Position numbers and translations under genes: made by a program
NCBI RefSeq assembly: GCF_003946305.1
Contig: NZ_RHNS01000018.1
Coordinates: forward strand, 1 to 54,968
DNA from: Lacticaseibacillus porcinae
Lineage (GTDB): Bacteria > Bacillota > Bacilli > Lactobacillales > Lactobacillaceae
Length of the DNA: 54,968 nt
Direction: 5' to 3'
Shown: positions 31,291-40,363 of the stretch, in pieces
How the letters are laid out: every line of letters begins with the position of its first letter
Position numbering within the stretch: the stretch's first letter is position 1
Notes under the pieces: generated by a model
The model's input: only the letters and a program-made list of their open reading frames with translations
Databases searched by the model: none
What the model was told of the DNA's origin: nothing

Positions 31291-31665
31291 ATGAAGAAGC
31301 TTTTAATTGGTTTGGCCACAGTAGCGGTACTGGTGGTTGCAGGATTGTTTGGCGCAAAAGTCGCCACCGCGAATAGTAGCAGCCAAGTCGCAGCAGTGGT
31401 GGATTCCCTCAATCCGCTAGTTCAAGAAAAAACAATTTACGTCAAAACCACCAAACCAGATTCTCAAGATAGTTACGGCACCCCAGTTTACAAACAAACT
31501 GCCGTTGACGCTGAAGGTCACACGCGACCGATCGAATTTACTGGGATGAAGCAGTTCAAACTTGATCATTACTTAGCCCTGAAAGCCAAAGGGGCTTATG
31601 TGACCGGCTATCATGAAGTGCAAGCCAATGACATCAGTCAAGCGGCTTTGTTGAAACTCAAATAA
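31291..31665 (+). CDS. YxeA-family secreted or membrane-anchored protein
   Basis: 124 residues from the ATG with GGAGG at 31276-31280. An N-terminal hydrophobic segment (KKLLIGLATVAVLVVAGLFGAKVATA) with an AxA-like end acts as signal or anchor. The domain YVKTTKPDSQDSYGTPVYKQTAVDAEGH...YLALKAKGAYVTGYHEVQ matches the YxeA (DUF1093) family, small extracytoplasmic proteins of unknown function. Monocistronic with its own terminator. Confidence 0.8.
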   Translation: MKKLLIGLATVAVLVVAGLFGAKVATANSSSQVAAVVDSLNPLVQEKTIYVKTTKPDSQDSYGTPVYKQTAVDAEGHTRPIEFTGMKQFKLDHYLALKAKGAYVTGYHEVQANDISQAALLKLK

Positions 31666-31672
31666 TCGTTAA

Positions 31673-31701
31673 ACGTCGGTGAGTGATCACTGGCGTTTTT
31701 T
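31673..31701 (+). terminator. Terminator after yxeA-like gene
   Basis: ACGTCGGTGA (31673-31682) pairs with TCACTGGCGT (31687-31696) with G-T pairs, then TTTTT. Confidence 0.8.
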
Positions 31702-31733
31702 AGTGCGTCGTCGATAAAACTTAGTTTACCCCA

Positions 31734-31762
31734 TTTACAAATTTGTCAAAAATCGGTATTAT
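31734..31762 (+). promoter_or_regulatory. Promoter of degV-like gene
   Basis: TTTACA (31734-31739), 17 bp spacer, TATTAT (31757-31762), followed by AGGAGG and ATG 31791. Confidence 0.65.
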
Positions 31763-31790
31763 CAGGAAAAATGCAATCAGGAGGCTCTCC

Positions 31791-32636
31791 ATGACAGAAA
31801 AAATCGCCGTTTTAGTCGACTCTGGCTGTGATGTCCCACAAACTGTGATCGCAAGCCATTCAAATCTTGCTGTCGTCGCGTTAAACGTCAGACAAAATGG
31901 GGTGGATTATTTAGATGGCGTCGACCTCACGCCAGATGAATTTTACGCGCATTTAACGCCTGACAACTTACCGCAAACTGCCAGTCCATCTCCGGCAGTA
32001 GTCGCGGCGCACTTACAAGATCTATTCGCCGCAGGTTACACTAAAATATTAGCTTTGGCGATTTCTGGCAGTTTGTCTGCGACTTATCAAGGCATGCGGT
32101 TGGCGGCACAAGAATTTAAAGCTGGTGACGTGATGGTGTTAGACACCAAAAGTGCTGGCATCGGCAGTGGGTTGTTGGTGACTTATGCGTCGAATTTGAT
32201 CACTGCCGGTCGTGAATTTCCTGATGTGATCGGGTCCGTTCAACACGCGATTCAACATTCTGGTGTGTGGCTGTATATTCCCAGTCTCACTTATTTACAA
32301 GCAGGCGGCCGCATCGGCAAAGTGGCTGGGACCTTAGGCAGTGTCTTGAACATCAAGCCGCTGTTATCTGTTGACGATAACGGTGAGATCATTGCCGTTG
32401 CCAAAGTCCGCTCAGAGAAAAAAGCCGTCCAAAAGCTCATCGATATCGCTTTAGCGACTGCTGGCCCGCAGGCGACGATCGCCGTGGCGCATGGTGCAAA
32501 CTTTGAGTTATTGCATGCCGTCACCGCCCAAATTGAAGCCACTGGTCGCCGCGTTGAATTTACTGGTTCGGTGTCTCCAGCCATTGGCGTGCACACTGGA
32601 CCTGGATTGATCGGCATCGCCGTGCAGAATCCTTAG
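31791..32636 (+). CDS. DegV-family fatty-acid-binding protein
   Basis: 281 residues. Start chosen at ATG 31791 with CAGGAGG; an open frame upstream is not used. DegV hallmarks are VLVDSGCDVPQ at the N-terminus, TASPSPAVVAAHLQ, ISGSLSATYQGM near residue 90, and GGRIGKVAGTLGSVLNIKPLL near residue 175. These proteins (FakB-type) bind a fatty acid for phosphorylation by FakA in membrane lipid recycling. Which fatty acid cannot be read. Monocistronic or with the GNAT gene 40 bp downstream. Confidence 0.9.
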   Translation: MTEKIAVLVDSGCDVPQTVIASHSNLAVVALNVRQNGVDYLDGVDLTPDEFYAHLTPDNLPQTASPSPAVVAAHLQDLFAAGYTKILALAISGSLSATYQGMRLAAQEFKAGDVMVLDTKSAGIGSGLLVTYASNLITAGREFPDVIGSVQHAIQHSGVWLYIPSLTYLQAGGRIGKVAGTLGSVLNIKPLLSVDDNGEIIAVAKVRSEKKAVQKLIDIALATAGPQATIAVAHGANFELLHAVTAQIEATGRRVEFTGSVSPAIGVHTGPGLIGIAVQNP

Positions 32637-32676
32637 TGCTACAATGTGAAGAGACTATCATAGGAAGTGCTATTGA

Positions 32677-33162
32677 ATGATTCAATTTCGCCAAGCCCAA
32701 AGAGACGACCTCGATGCCATTATGGTGATCGAACACGCCGGCTTCACCCTTGATGAGGCGGCCACGCAAGAAGCGATGCAAGCACGGATCGCAAATTATC
32801 CGGATACGTTTATCGTTGCTGTCGAAGCCGGGCAGTTGCTTGGCTACATTGTCGGTCCTGCGATCGATCAGCGTTATTTAGCTGATGACTTGTTTGTTGA
32901 CGCACGACCCAATGCCGCTGACGCTAACTTTCAATCGGTGCTCAGCTTAGCCGTTGCGCCTGTTGCCCAACATCGCGGCTTAGGGTCACAGTTGTTGACC
33001 CAACTGCGATCAGTGGCCACTAATCAACGTCGCCAAGCCATCACGTTGACTTGTTTGAAGCGATTGGTACCATTTTACGAAGCCAACGGTTATGTGAATG
33101 AAGGGGTTTCTGAGTCCAGTCATGCTGGTGAAGTGTGGTATAACTTGGTGTTGTCGCTATAA
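32677..33162 (+). CDS. GNAT N-acetyltransferase
   Basis: 161 residues with the GNAT acetyl-CoA-binding motif A, LSLAVAPVAQHRGLGSQLL near residue 90, and the ending FYEANGYVNEG...WYNLVL. Substrate unknown; the family acetylates amines of small molecules or proteins. AGGAAG lies about 10 nt before the ATG. It follows the DegV-like gene by 40 bp without a terminator between, so they may be cotranscribed. Confidence 0.85.
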   Translation: MIQFRQAQRDDLDAIMVIEHAGFTLDEAATQEAMQARIANYPDTFIVAVEAGQLLGYIVGPAIDQRYLADDLFVDARPNAADANFQSVLSLAVAPVAQHRGLGSQLLTQLRSVATNQRRQAITLTCLKRLVPFYEANGYVNEGVSESSHAGEVWYNLVLSL

Positions 33163-33166
33163 TTGA

Positions 33167-33203
33167 AAATGCCGCCATTCCTGAATCAAGGATGGCGGCA
33201 TTT
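33167..33203. terminator. Bidirectional terminator
   Basis: AAATGCCGCCATTC (33167-33180) pairs with GATGGCGGCATTT (33191-33203). Lies between the convergent GNAT and exporter permease genes. Confidence 0.9.
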
Positions 33204-33206
33204 GCG

Positions 33207-33968
33207 TTATCGCAGTTGGAAATCGCTGTTGAAAAATTGTGGATAAGCTAAGTAGCCAGCGATCACGCTGCCTAAGCTGGTGGCCCCAAGTAACATGAAC
33301 GTCACCATAATTTGATACATGATTGCTTTAGTAGGATCGACCCCGGCGAAGATCAACCCACTCATCATCCCAGGCAAGCTGACCAAGCCCACTGTTTTGG
33401 CCGAGTCGATGGTCGGCGCCATCCCAGTGCGAATCGCCGAGCGCACAATGGTGATGGCGGCTTGTTTTTGATCAGCGCCTAAAGCTAAACGTTCAAGGAT
33501 CGCTTGGCGCTGGTCGTGAAAGCCGGCGTTAAGTTGCCGATAACACAAACCGATGGCCACCATGACGTTGCTGGCGATCATCCCAGTGATCGGCACCACT
33601 TGACTGGGAATAAAGGCGATGGCATGGGCGATCAACAAAAAGCCTAGCGTGAGCAACGTCGCTGTGGTGATCGCAATCAACGAAATGACGCCTGCGTGGG
33701 GGATGCCGTTAGCGCGTCCTCGCGCGTTGACGGCAGCGTTGCCGATAATAATGGCCACCATCAACGCCGTTAACCACAAACGGTCGACGCGAATAATGTA
33801 AGTTAAAACGTAACCGACGACGGTGAGTTGAATGACGGCGCGGACAACCCCGATCACTAAGTCACGTTGTAACCCAATTTTTTCTTTGAAGTTGATGGCC
33901 AAGGCAATCATCACCAACACCACAGCTAGGGTTAAGGCAGTTGGGGAGACAATTAAGTTATTTTGCAT
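33207..33968 (-). CDS. FetB-like ABC exporter permease (UPF0014)
   Basis: About 253 residues with seven or so transmembrane helices, matching the FetB/YbbM family that with FetA exports iron and helps against oxidative stress. Seen: INFKEKIGLQRDLVIGVVRAVIQLTVVGYVL at the N-terminus and ALGADQKQAAITIVRSAIRTGMAPTIDSAKTVGLVSLPGMM, the coupling region, near residue 165. Start chosen at the ATG after GGAGG; the frame open further upstream overlaps the ATPase gene. It overlaps that gene by 11 nt. The name follows the family; metal specificity is inferred. Confidence 0.85.
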   Translation of the reverse strand: MQNNLIVSPTALTLAVVLVMIALAINFKEKIGLQRDLVIGVVRAVIQLTVVGYVLTYIIRVDRLWLTALMVAIIIGNAAVNARGRANGIPHAGVISLIAITTATLLTLGFLLIAHAIAFIPSQVVPITGMIASNVMVAIGLCYRQLNAGFHDQRQAILERLALGADQKQAAITIVRSAIRTGMAPTIDSAKTVGLVSLPGMMSGLIFAGVDPTKAIMYQIMVTFMLLGATSLGSVIAGYLAYPQFFNSDFQLR

Positions 33969-34614
33969 TTGCAGTTTCCTCCAAGCGACCAGCGACCAGC
34001 CGCAATAAAGTTGAGGCTTGGGCGACTTCAGTTTCATCGTGGGTGACGGCAATCACCGTGATGCCTTGATGGTGATGACTTTCGATCAATTGGTGAACGA
34101 TTGCTTTGGTGTCAGGGTCAAGGCCAGTGGTGACTTCATCAAGCAACAAAACTTGCGGTGGGAACAATAAGTTGCGGATCAACGCGACACGTTGTTTTTC
34201 CCCACCACTTAAGCTGGTGATCTTGGCATCGAGCATGGTTTCAGGTAAATCAACACTTTGCAATGCGGTGATCGCTTGCGCCGAGTCAAAATCAATTTTG
34301 CGAATGTCAAAAGGAAATGCCAAGTTATCACGGACTGTATCACCAAACAAACTTGGCTGTTGAAAACAATAAGATACCAGTTTGCGATAGTCGGTTTTTA
34401 AGTAGTCGGCTTGCGGTTTGCCGTTGAAAGCGATGGTGCCACTGGTCGGCGTCATCAACGTCGCCAGCACTCGCAACAGTGTGCTTTTCCCAGAGCCTGA
34501 AGGACCGGTGAGGGTGAGGTAGGCGCCAGTTGGGACCGTTAAGTTGATGTCTTGCAATAAAGGTTTATCGTCGATGGTGAGGTTGATCTGATTTAATTCA
34601 AAGATGTTTGTCAT
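33958..34614 (-). CDS. FetA-like ABC exporter ATP-binding protein
   Basis: 218 residues, a single nucleotide-binding domain: Walker A GPSGSGKST near residue 37, Q-loop FQQPSL, signature LSGGEKQR near residue 133, Walker B LLLDEVTTGLD, and H-loop VTHDE. Cotranscribed with the FetB-like permease (11-nt overlap), so the pair should form an exporter at the membrane. No regulator is adjacent. The 80-bp gap to the divergent aldo-keto reductase must hold the promoter. Confidence 0.88.
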   Translation of the reverse strand: MTNIFELNQINLTIDDKPLLQDINLTVPTGAYLTLTGPSGSGKSTLLRVLATLMTPTSGTIAFNGKPQADYLKTDYRKLVSYCFQQPSLFGDTVRDNLAFPFDIRKIDFDSAQAITALQSVDLPETMLDAKITSLSGGEKQRVALIRNLLFPPQVLLLDEVTTGLDPDTKAIVHQLIESHHHQGITVIAVTHDETEVAQASTLLRLVAGRLEETANAK

Positions 34615-34632
34615 AAGCATCTACCTTTCGAT

Positions 34633-34661
34633 TTGACAGGTCAAAAATCTGGTTTTAAGCT
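34633..34661 (+). promoter_or_regulatory. Promoter of aldo-keto reductase gene
   Basis: TTGACA (34633-34638), 17 bp spacer, TAAGCT (34656-34661), 33 bp before ATG 34695. Confidence 0.65.
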
Positions 34662-34694
34662 GAAGAAGAAATTGTTTTGACGCAGGAGGCGCAC

Positions 34695-35525
34695 ATGTTC
34701 AATTATCAACTCAGCGATGGTCATTCAGTCCCAGCATTAGGCTTTGGGACTTACAAACTCAATGGGATCCAAGGCGTTCGCGCCATCCAAAGCGCCATTG
34801 ATGCTGGGTATCGTTTGATCGACACCGCTTATAATTATGAAAACGAAGGCGTCGTCGGTGAAGCCATTCGCCGAGCTTCGGTGACGCGCGACGACTTAAC
34901 CGTGGTGTCCAAGTTGCCAGGGCGTTATTACCACTATCAAGATGCGATCGACCATTTGCAAGAAAGTTTATTTCGCAGTGGCTTAGACCACTTTGATCTT
35001 TATTTGCTCCACTGGCCAAATCCCATGCGCGATGAATATGTGGAAGCGTGGCAAGCTTTGATCGCGGCACAGAAATTTGGTTTGGTTCAAAGTATCGGGG
35101 TGTGCAACTTTTTGCCGGAACATCTCGATCGCCTTTACCGCGAAACTGGCGTGATGCCGGTGCTCAATCAAATCGAGTTGCATCCTTACTTCAATCAAGC
35201 GACTCAACGCGTCGCCGACGCCAAACGCCATGTGTTAACTGCAGCTTGGAGTCCTTTAGGTCGCGCCAATGCCGTGTTGCAAGAGCCGAGTTTGCAAGCC
35301 ATCGCCCAACACCATGGCAAATCAGTCAGTCAAGTGATCTTACGGTGGGACTTACAACTTGGGGTGATGACGATCCCGAAGTCTGCCCACCTCAGTCGCC
35401 AACGTGAAAACCTCGATGTCTTCGACTTTGAGTTAAGTGATGCGGAAATGGCGACGATCGCCACGCTGACCAAACCTGACGGCCGCAACAAAGGCCAAGA
35501 CCCAGCCACCTGGGAAGAACTCTAA
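34695..35525 (+). CDS. Aldo-keto reductase
   Basis: 276 residues from ATG 34695 (AGGAGG site). NADPH-dependent oxidoreductase with the TIM-barrel and catalytic tetrad: Asp-Tyr in DTAYNYENE near residue 45, Lys in VVSKLPG near 74, His in LLHWPNP near 108. IGVCNFLPEHL, LNQIELHPYF and IPKSAH (cofactor phosphate) complete the pattern. Reduces aldehydes or ketones, often 2,5-diketogluconate- or methylglyoxal-type substrates; not resolvable here. Monocistronic with a terminator. Confidence 0.93.
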   Translation: MFNYQLSDGHSVPALGFGTYKLNGIQGVRAIQSAIDAGYRLIDTAYNYENEGVVGEAIRRASVTRDDLTVVSKLPGRYYHYQDAIDHLQESLFRSGLDHFDLYLLHWPNPMRDEYVEAWQALIAAQKFGLVQSIGVCNFLPEHLDRLYRETGVMPVLNQIELHPYFNQATQRVADAKRHVLTAAWSPLGRANAVLQEPSLQAIAQHHGKSVSQVILRWDLQLGVMTIPKSAHLSRQRENLDVFDFELSDAEMATIATLTKPDGRNKGQDPATWEEL

Positions 35526-35580
35526 GTCCTTTAAGCATAACACCGCTTACATGATTTGGCACGTTTGCCGTTGCCTTTTA

Positions 35581-35619
35581 AAAATCGCGCTACCTTTCAG
35601 CTGAAGGTGGCGCGATTTT
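35581..35619. terminator. Bidirectional terminator
   Basis: AAAATCGCGC (35581-35590) pairs with the GCGCGATTTT arm ending at 35619, with inner ACCTT/AAGGT. Serves the aldo-keto reductase and the convergent ABC operon. Confidence 0.88.
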
Positions 35620-35623
35620 GCGA

Positions 35624-37408
35624 TTAATTGTCAAATTGTGCATTATACAGTTTCGCATAAAAGCCATTTTTCGCTAATAATTCTTGATGCGTCCCGCGTT
35701 CCACGACGCGACCTTGATCGATCACTAAAATCAAATCTGCTGCTTGAATCGTCGACAACCGATGCGCAATCACAAAGCTGGTTTTCCCTTGCATCAACTT
35801 GCTCATGGCGACATGGATCAACGCTTCAGTGTTGGAGTCGATGGCAGCTGTTGCTTCATCTAACACTAAAATCGGCGCTTGGGTGACGAAGGCGCGTGCA
35901 ATGCTTAACAATTGACGCTGGCCGATCGATAAAGCACTGGCATTTTCTGATAACATCGTGTCGTACCCATCAGGCAGTTGGGTGATGAAGGTGTGGGCAT
36001 TGGCTGCAATCGCGGCTTGTTCGACTTCGACATCAGGCGCATCTGGCCGCCCTAAGCGAATATTCTCGCGAATCGATAAGCTAAACAAGTAAGACTCTTG
36101 TTGCACCACGGTGATCAAATGCCGCAAGTTGGCGCGTTTAATGGTGGTGACGTCGCGATCATCAAGTAAGACGCGTCCTTGTGCCAAGGGATACAAGTTG
36201 GTTAATAAATTCATGATGGTCGTTTTCCCGGCACCAGTTGGGCCAACAAGGGCGACCACTGCACCAGGCGTTGCTTGCAAGTCGATATCATGCAAGATCA
36301 TTCGTGTATCTTCATAAGCAAAGCTGACGTGATCAAACGCCACAGCGCCTTCAGTATGCGTGACTGCCACCGCATCTGGTAAATCAACTTCCCGCGGCGC
36401 ATCGATCAATTCAAACACCCGCTGCGCAGATACCAACGATAGCTGTAAGGTGTTGATCAGATCCAATAAGTTATTGATCGGTCCTGTAAAATTCCGTAAA
36501 TAAATCAAAAAGGTGAAAATCACCCCGACTGTGATACTCCCAACATGGCCAAGGATCGACGCCGCACCAACCGCAGTGATCAACACATAAGCGACATTAT
36601 TGGTCATGTTGTTGAATGGTCCGATGATACTTGACAGTGCCTGAGCAATAAAGGCGGCATGGGTGTACTGGCGGTTGGTGACGTCAAAATTTTGTTGGGT
36701 CGCGTCTAAGTGATTGAACAGTTGCACCACTTGTTTGCCAGACACCGATTCTTCAATTTGGGTATTGAGGCTCCCTAAGGCAGTTTGTTGGGTCATAAAC
36801 GCACGTTGGGTGAGGCGAGCGACGCCGCGAGAGAATAAATAAGTCGCGACAGTCGCTAACAACGTGATAGCAAACAGCACTGGTGACAACCAAATCATTG
36901 CGGCGCCCATGCCAATGATCGAAATGATCCCAGTGAACAGTTGCACGAACGTTTGCATCAAAGCACTGTTGATATTGTCGACATCATTGGTCAACCGACT
37001 CATCACATCGCCGTTGTCATGGGTGTCAAAATAGCGCATCGGCTGATGCTGCAAGTTTTCAAACACATCTTGGCGAATGGTGGCGCTAGTGTTTTGGGCG
37101 ACAGTGATCATTAAGCTATTTTGAAAATACACGGCGACGCTGGCAATTACATACACGCCTGCCATGATCGCGCACACCAGCAACAATGTTTGCAATTGGT
37201 GATGGGTGATGTAGCGGTCGATGACGATCCCGTTAATGCGAGTGCCGACGATGGTGACTGCAGTGGTGATCAAGGTGAGGAAAAAGACGATCACTAAATT
37301 TTTTCGACTAGCTGCTAAGTATTGCCATAATCGTTTAACAGTAGTTTGCCAATCGCCGACTGCGACTTTTTCTCGGTGGATGTTGCGACGCGGTCTATTC
37401 ATTTGCAT
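35624..37408 (-). CDS. Heterodimeric ABC multidrug exporter, subunit 2
   Basis: About 594 residues: six transmembrane helices (residues ~30-320) and a nucleotide-binding domain with Walker A GPTGAGKTT, Walker B ILVLDEATAAID with the catalytic Glu intact, and H-loop AHRLS. The signature reads LSIGQRQ instead of LSGGQ. Together with the other subunit this is the usual asymmetry of LmrCD/BmrCD-type exporters, where one ATP site is degenerate. Start chosen at the ATG eight nt after AGGAGG. It overlaps the upstream subunit gene by 14 nt, so expression is coupled. Likely exports drugs or lipids. Confidence 0.9.
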   Translation of the reverse strand: MQMNRPRRNIHREKVAVGDWQTTVKRLWQYLAASRKNLVIVFFLTLITTAVTIVGTRINGIVIDRYITHHQLQTLLLVCAIMAGVYVIASVAVYFQNSLMITVAQNTSATIRQDVFENLQHQPMRYFDTHDNGDVMSRLTNDVDNINSALMQTFVQLFTGIISIIGMGAAMIWLSPVLFAITLLATVATYLFSRGVARLTQRAFMTQQTALGSLNTQIEESVSGKQVVQLFNHLDATQQNFDVTNRQYTHAAFIAQALSSIIGPFNNMTNNVAYVLITAVGAASILGHVGSITVGVIFTFLIYLRNFTGPINNLLDLINTLQLSLVSAQRVFELIDAPREVDLPDAVAVTHTEGAVAFDHVSFAYEDTRMILHDIDLQATPGAVVALVGPTGAGKTTIMNLLTNLYPLAQGRVLLDDRDVTTIKRANLRHLITVVQQESYLFSLSIRENIRLGRPDAPDVEVEQAAIAANAHTFITQLPDGYDTMLSENASALSIGQRQLLSIARAFVTQAPILVLDEATAAIDSNTEALIHVAMSKLMQGKTSFVIAHRLSTIQAADLILVIDQGRVVERGTHQELLAKNGFYAKLYNAQFDN

Positions 37409-39113
37409 GGCGGCCACCTCCTAGTTGGGTATCGACTAATTGCCGATAAAATGGTGACGTTTGGTAAACAGTATCCGAATCGCCTCGGGCGGTGATTTTC
37501 CCTGCTTCTAAAACAATGATCTCATCACAATCGATGACATTGGTCACCCGCTGGGAAATGATCACAGTGGTTTGATGTTGTCGGGCCTGGGCTAATCGTG
37601 CTTTGATCTGGGCGTTGGTGTTTTGATCCACGGCACTGGTGGCGTCGTCTAACACCACAATGTCAGGATCATTGGTGAACGCCCGCGCTAAGTTCAACCG
37701 TTGACGTTGGCCGCCGGAGAAATTCTTCCCGCGCTGTTCCACAGGCGCCTCGAATTGTTGCGGCAAGGGGTCGATGAATTCAGTGGCAGCCGCCATTTCT
37801 GCAGCTGTTTGTAATGCTTGAGGGGATGCGGCGCCCCCAAAGCTCAAGTTTGAAGCAATGGTGCCAGCAAATAAAATCGCATCTTGAAGTGCCACTTTCA
37901 CCTTGTCATGGACCGCTTCAAGCGGTAACTGTTGAATATCAACACCGCCGATGCGAATCGTGCCATCGTAATCATCAAAACTGCGGGTCAGCAAGTTGAT
38001 CAACGTTGTTTTCCCAGCCCCAGTTGGCCCGACGATCCCTAAACTGTGGCCATCAGCAACGGTGAATGAAACGTCATTTAAAATTGGGGTGCTTTGATCA
38101 AAGCCGAAAGTCACATGATCAAATTGAATCTCGCTAGCTTTAGGGCGAAGCGCTGTAGCCATGGCGTCGCTCGGTTTTTCATCAAGGACTGCTTGCACGC
38201 GAGCGGCACTGGTGATCGCTCGGGAGAAAGCGGTGATGATGTTGGCAGTTTGAATCATTGCTGTGGTGATTTGGATCATGTAATTGACAAAAGCGATGAT
38301 CTGCCCATCAGAAATCGACCCATGGATCGCCAAGCTCCCGCCATAGCTCAACGCGATCACCACCCCGAGGTTTAACAGTAATTGAATCACTGGGGCTAAA
38401 GTGACTGTCGCCATCGCGGCCTGGACGCTAGTAGTTTGCAAGTTAAGATTGGCTTGTTTAAATAGTGCGAATTGATGATCTTCCAATACATAGGACTTAA
38501 TGGTTTTGGCGCCTTGCAAGTTTTCCCGCATTCCGCGGTTGACGCGATCAACGGCTGCTTGCATGTTGGTGTACAACGGCAGCGAACGCCGCATCACGAT
38601 CAATATAAAAATCACCAAGATCGGCATGATCACAAATAAAATCGGGGCGAGGTTGGGGCAGACGATCGTCGACATCACGATCCCACCAAGCAGTAGCATC
38701 GGGGCCCGGACCATGCCGCGTGTCACCATCATCACCAAATTTTGCATTTGGGTGACGTCATTGGTGATGCGGGTGATCAATGTTGCTGGCTTCAACCCAG
38801 CAGCATCCCGCGTTGATAAGGCGATTTGCAACATTTCTGAACGCAGTGATTCACCCATTTTCAATGACGCATAACTGCCTAACGTGCCACAAGTGGCGCC
38901 GCATGCTAACCCCAGTATGGCAAACATCAACATCAGCAACGCGTGATGTAAGACATATTGCCCGTCGCCGTGCGCCAAGCCAATATCAATGATCTGTGAC
39001 ATTAACGTTGGCTGTTGCAAGTCACAGCTCACTTCGCCGAGCATGATCAGTGGTGCGAGGAAAAAGGCCCACCGTGCGCGTCCATGCGTATGGTGCATGA
39101 TGATAGCAAACAT
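37395..39113 (-). CDS. Heterodimeric ABC multidrug exporter, subunit 1
   Basis: 572 residues: six transmembrane helices and a nucleotide-binding domain with Walker A GPTGAGKTT, a canonical FSGGQRQR signature, and Walker B IVVLDDATSAVD, in which the catalytic Glu is Asp. The H-loop reads ISQRV, with Gln in place of His. Thus its own site is degenerate and pairs with the partner's variant signature. TGGAG precedes the ATG. A terminator-like hairpin with eight T lies only about 28 nt upstream, leaving no room for a promoter between, so transcription must pass it. Confidence 0.9.
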   Translation of the reverse strand: MFAIIMHHTHGRARWAFFLAPLIMLGEVSCDLQQPTLMSQIIDIGLAHGDGQYVLHHALLMLMFAILGLACGATCGTLGSYASLKMGESLRSEMLQIALSTRDAAGLKPATLITRITNDVTQMQNLVMMVTRGMVRAPMLLLGGIVMSTIVCPNLAPILFVIMPILVIFILIVMRRSLPLYTNMQAAVDRVNRGMRENLQGAKTIKSYVLEDHQFALFKQANLNLQTTSVQAAMATVTLAPVIQLLLNLGVVIALSYGGSLAIHGSISDGQIIAFVNYMIQITTAMIQTANIITAFSRAITSAARVQAVLDEKPSDAMATALRPKASEIQFDHVTFGFDQSTPILNDVSFTVADGHSLGIVGPTGAGKTTLINLLTRSFDDYDGTIRIGGVDIQQLPLEAVHDKVKVALQDAILFAGTIASNLSFGGAASPQALQTAAEMAAATEFIDPLPQQFEAPVEQRGKNFSGGQRQRLNLARAFTNDPDIVVLDDATSAVDQNTNAQIKARLAQARQHQTTVIISQRVTNVIDCDEIIVLEAGKITARGDSDTVYQTSPFYRQLVDTQLGGGRHANE

Positions 39114-39132
39114 GATTTCAACTCCATTCCAT

Positions 39133-39184
39133 AAAAAAAACGTTACTGATCCCTTGGCCTAGTAAGGACTAAGGATCCGTAACG
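39133..39184 (-). promoter_or_regulatory. Candidate attenuator before ABC exporter operon
   Basis: On the minus strand CGTTACGGATCC...GGGATCAGTAACG forms a stem of about 14 pairs with one mismatch (39184 to 39141), followed by eight T (39140-39133). It could be the terminator of the upstream OYE gene, but its position directly before the exporter start codon means the operon is transcribed through it. Confidence 0.6.
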
Positions 39185-39268
39185 CATTTGATAGGGTTAT
39201 GGTAGAACAAAATTTTAGGGTTGGCAAGTTTGAAGCATGATTTTAACCTGTTGGTGTCCCTGCGGTTC

Positions 39269-40363
39269 TCAGCGGGTGTAAAAACTTGCCGCAAAATCAT
39301 GCAAAGGGGTGCTGAGTGGCGCAAATTTCACTGCTTCTTTAAATGGCACTTGCAACATTGCGTCATCAGCACCAGTTGCCAGCTTCACCGCCCAAGTGGG
39401 ATCGTATAACAATTGTTGACCGACAGCGACGAGTTCAGCATTTTCCAATACAGCGGTGACATCTGCGCGCGTCCGCACACCACCAACGCCGATCAATGGT
39501 AATTTACCAGCTAATTGGTTATGCGCATAAGCCAACATTGATTGCTGATTGTGTTGTTCATCGCGTGAAACGCGCGAGTAATCCTTCAGCGAGAGATGAA
39601 CATAATCGAGATCAGTGACTTTGAGTTGGTCTAACAACCATAAGGTGTCATCAAACCGGATCCCAGGCGTTTCAAATTCTTCAGGGGATACCCGATAACC
39701 GACGAGAAACGGCCGCTTGGCATATTGTTTCACCGCAGCAAACACACTTTGAAGCACCTCGTCGACGAAGCGGTAACGCTTTTCTCTGGTGCCACCATAT
39801 TCGTCAGTGCGACGATTGGAATGCGGGGAGAAGAATTGTTGGAGCAAATAAGTATTGGCGCCATGCAGTTCGACGCCATCAAAACCCGCTTCAATCGCGC
39901 GACGAGTTGCTTGACCAAAAGCTTGCACCGTTTCATGGATTTCGGCGATGGTCATCGCCCGCGGCACTTCAGCGTCTGGTCGCAACGCTGCCACCGCACT
40001 GGCAGACACTGGCTGAACACCTCCAAGCGTTGCTTCATGCGTCATCCGCCCAGCATGAAATATTTGGACAATGGCTTTGGCCCCTTGCGCCTGGATCGCA
40101 CTCGCTAAGGCATGTAGCTGCGGCAACATGTCGTCTGAGGCGATGGATAATTCACCAGGCCAGCCTTTGCCTAAAGCTTGGACATTCGCAGCCCCGGTGA
40201 TCACAGCACCTAAGCCTTTGGCGCGATCGACATAATATTGAATTTCGTCGCGGGTGACGGTGCCATTATAAAAACTTTGTTGGGTGGTCATCGGCGACAT
40301 GATCAAACGATTGGCGATGGTGATACCTGATTTAAAGGTCAATGGTGTATCATAGTGGCTCAT
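39269..40363 (-). CDS. NADH:flavin oxidoreductase (old yellow enzyme family)
   Basis: 364 residues forming an FMN TIM barrel: NRLIMSPMTTQQSFYNG at the N-terminus, HAGRMTH near residue 104, DGVELHGANTYLLQQFFSPHSNRRTDEYGG near 165-195 and LIGVGGVRTRADV near 290. Reduces activated alkenes such as quinones or enones with NAD(P)H. It overlaps the DJ-1 gene upstream by 4 nt (ATGA), so the two form an operon; the pairing suggests a shared role against electrophiles. Stop is 80 nt before the hairpin in front of the ABC operon. Confidence 0.92.
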   Translation of the reverse strand: MSHYDTPLTFKSGITIANRLIMSPMTTQQSFYNGTVTRDEIQYYVDRAKGLGAVITGAANVQALGKGWPGELSIASDDMLPQLHALASAIQAQGAKAIVQIFHAGRMTHEATLGGVQPVSASAVAALRPDAEVPRAMTIAEIHETVQAFGQATRRAIEAGFDGVELHGANTYLLQQFFSPHSNRRTDEYGGTREKRYRFVDEVLQSVFAAVKQYAKRPFLVGYRVSPEEFETPGIRFDDTLWLLDQLKVTDLDYVHLSLKDYSRVSRDEQHNQQSMLAYAHNQLAGKLPLIGVGGVRTRADVTAVLENAELVAVGQQLLYDPTWAVKLATGADDAMLQVPFKEAVKFAPLSTPLHDFAASFYTR

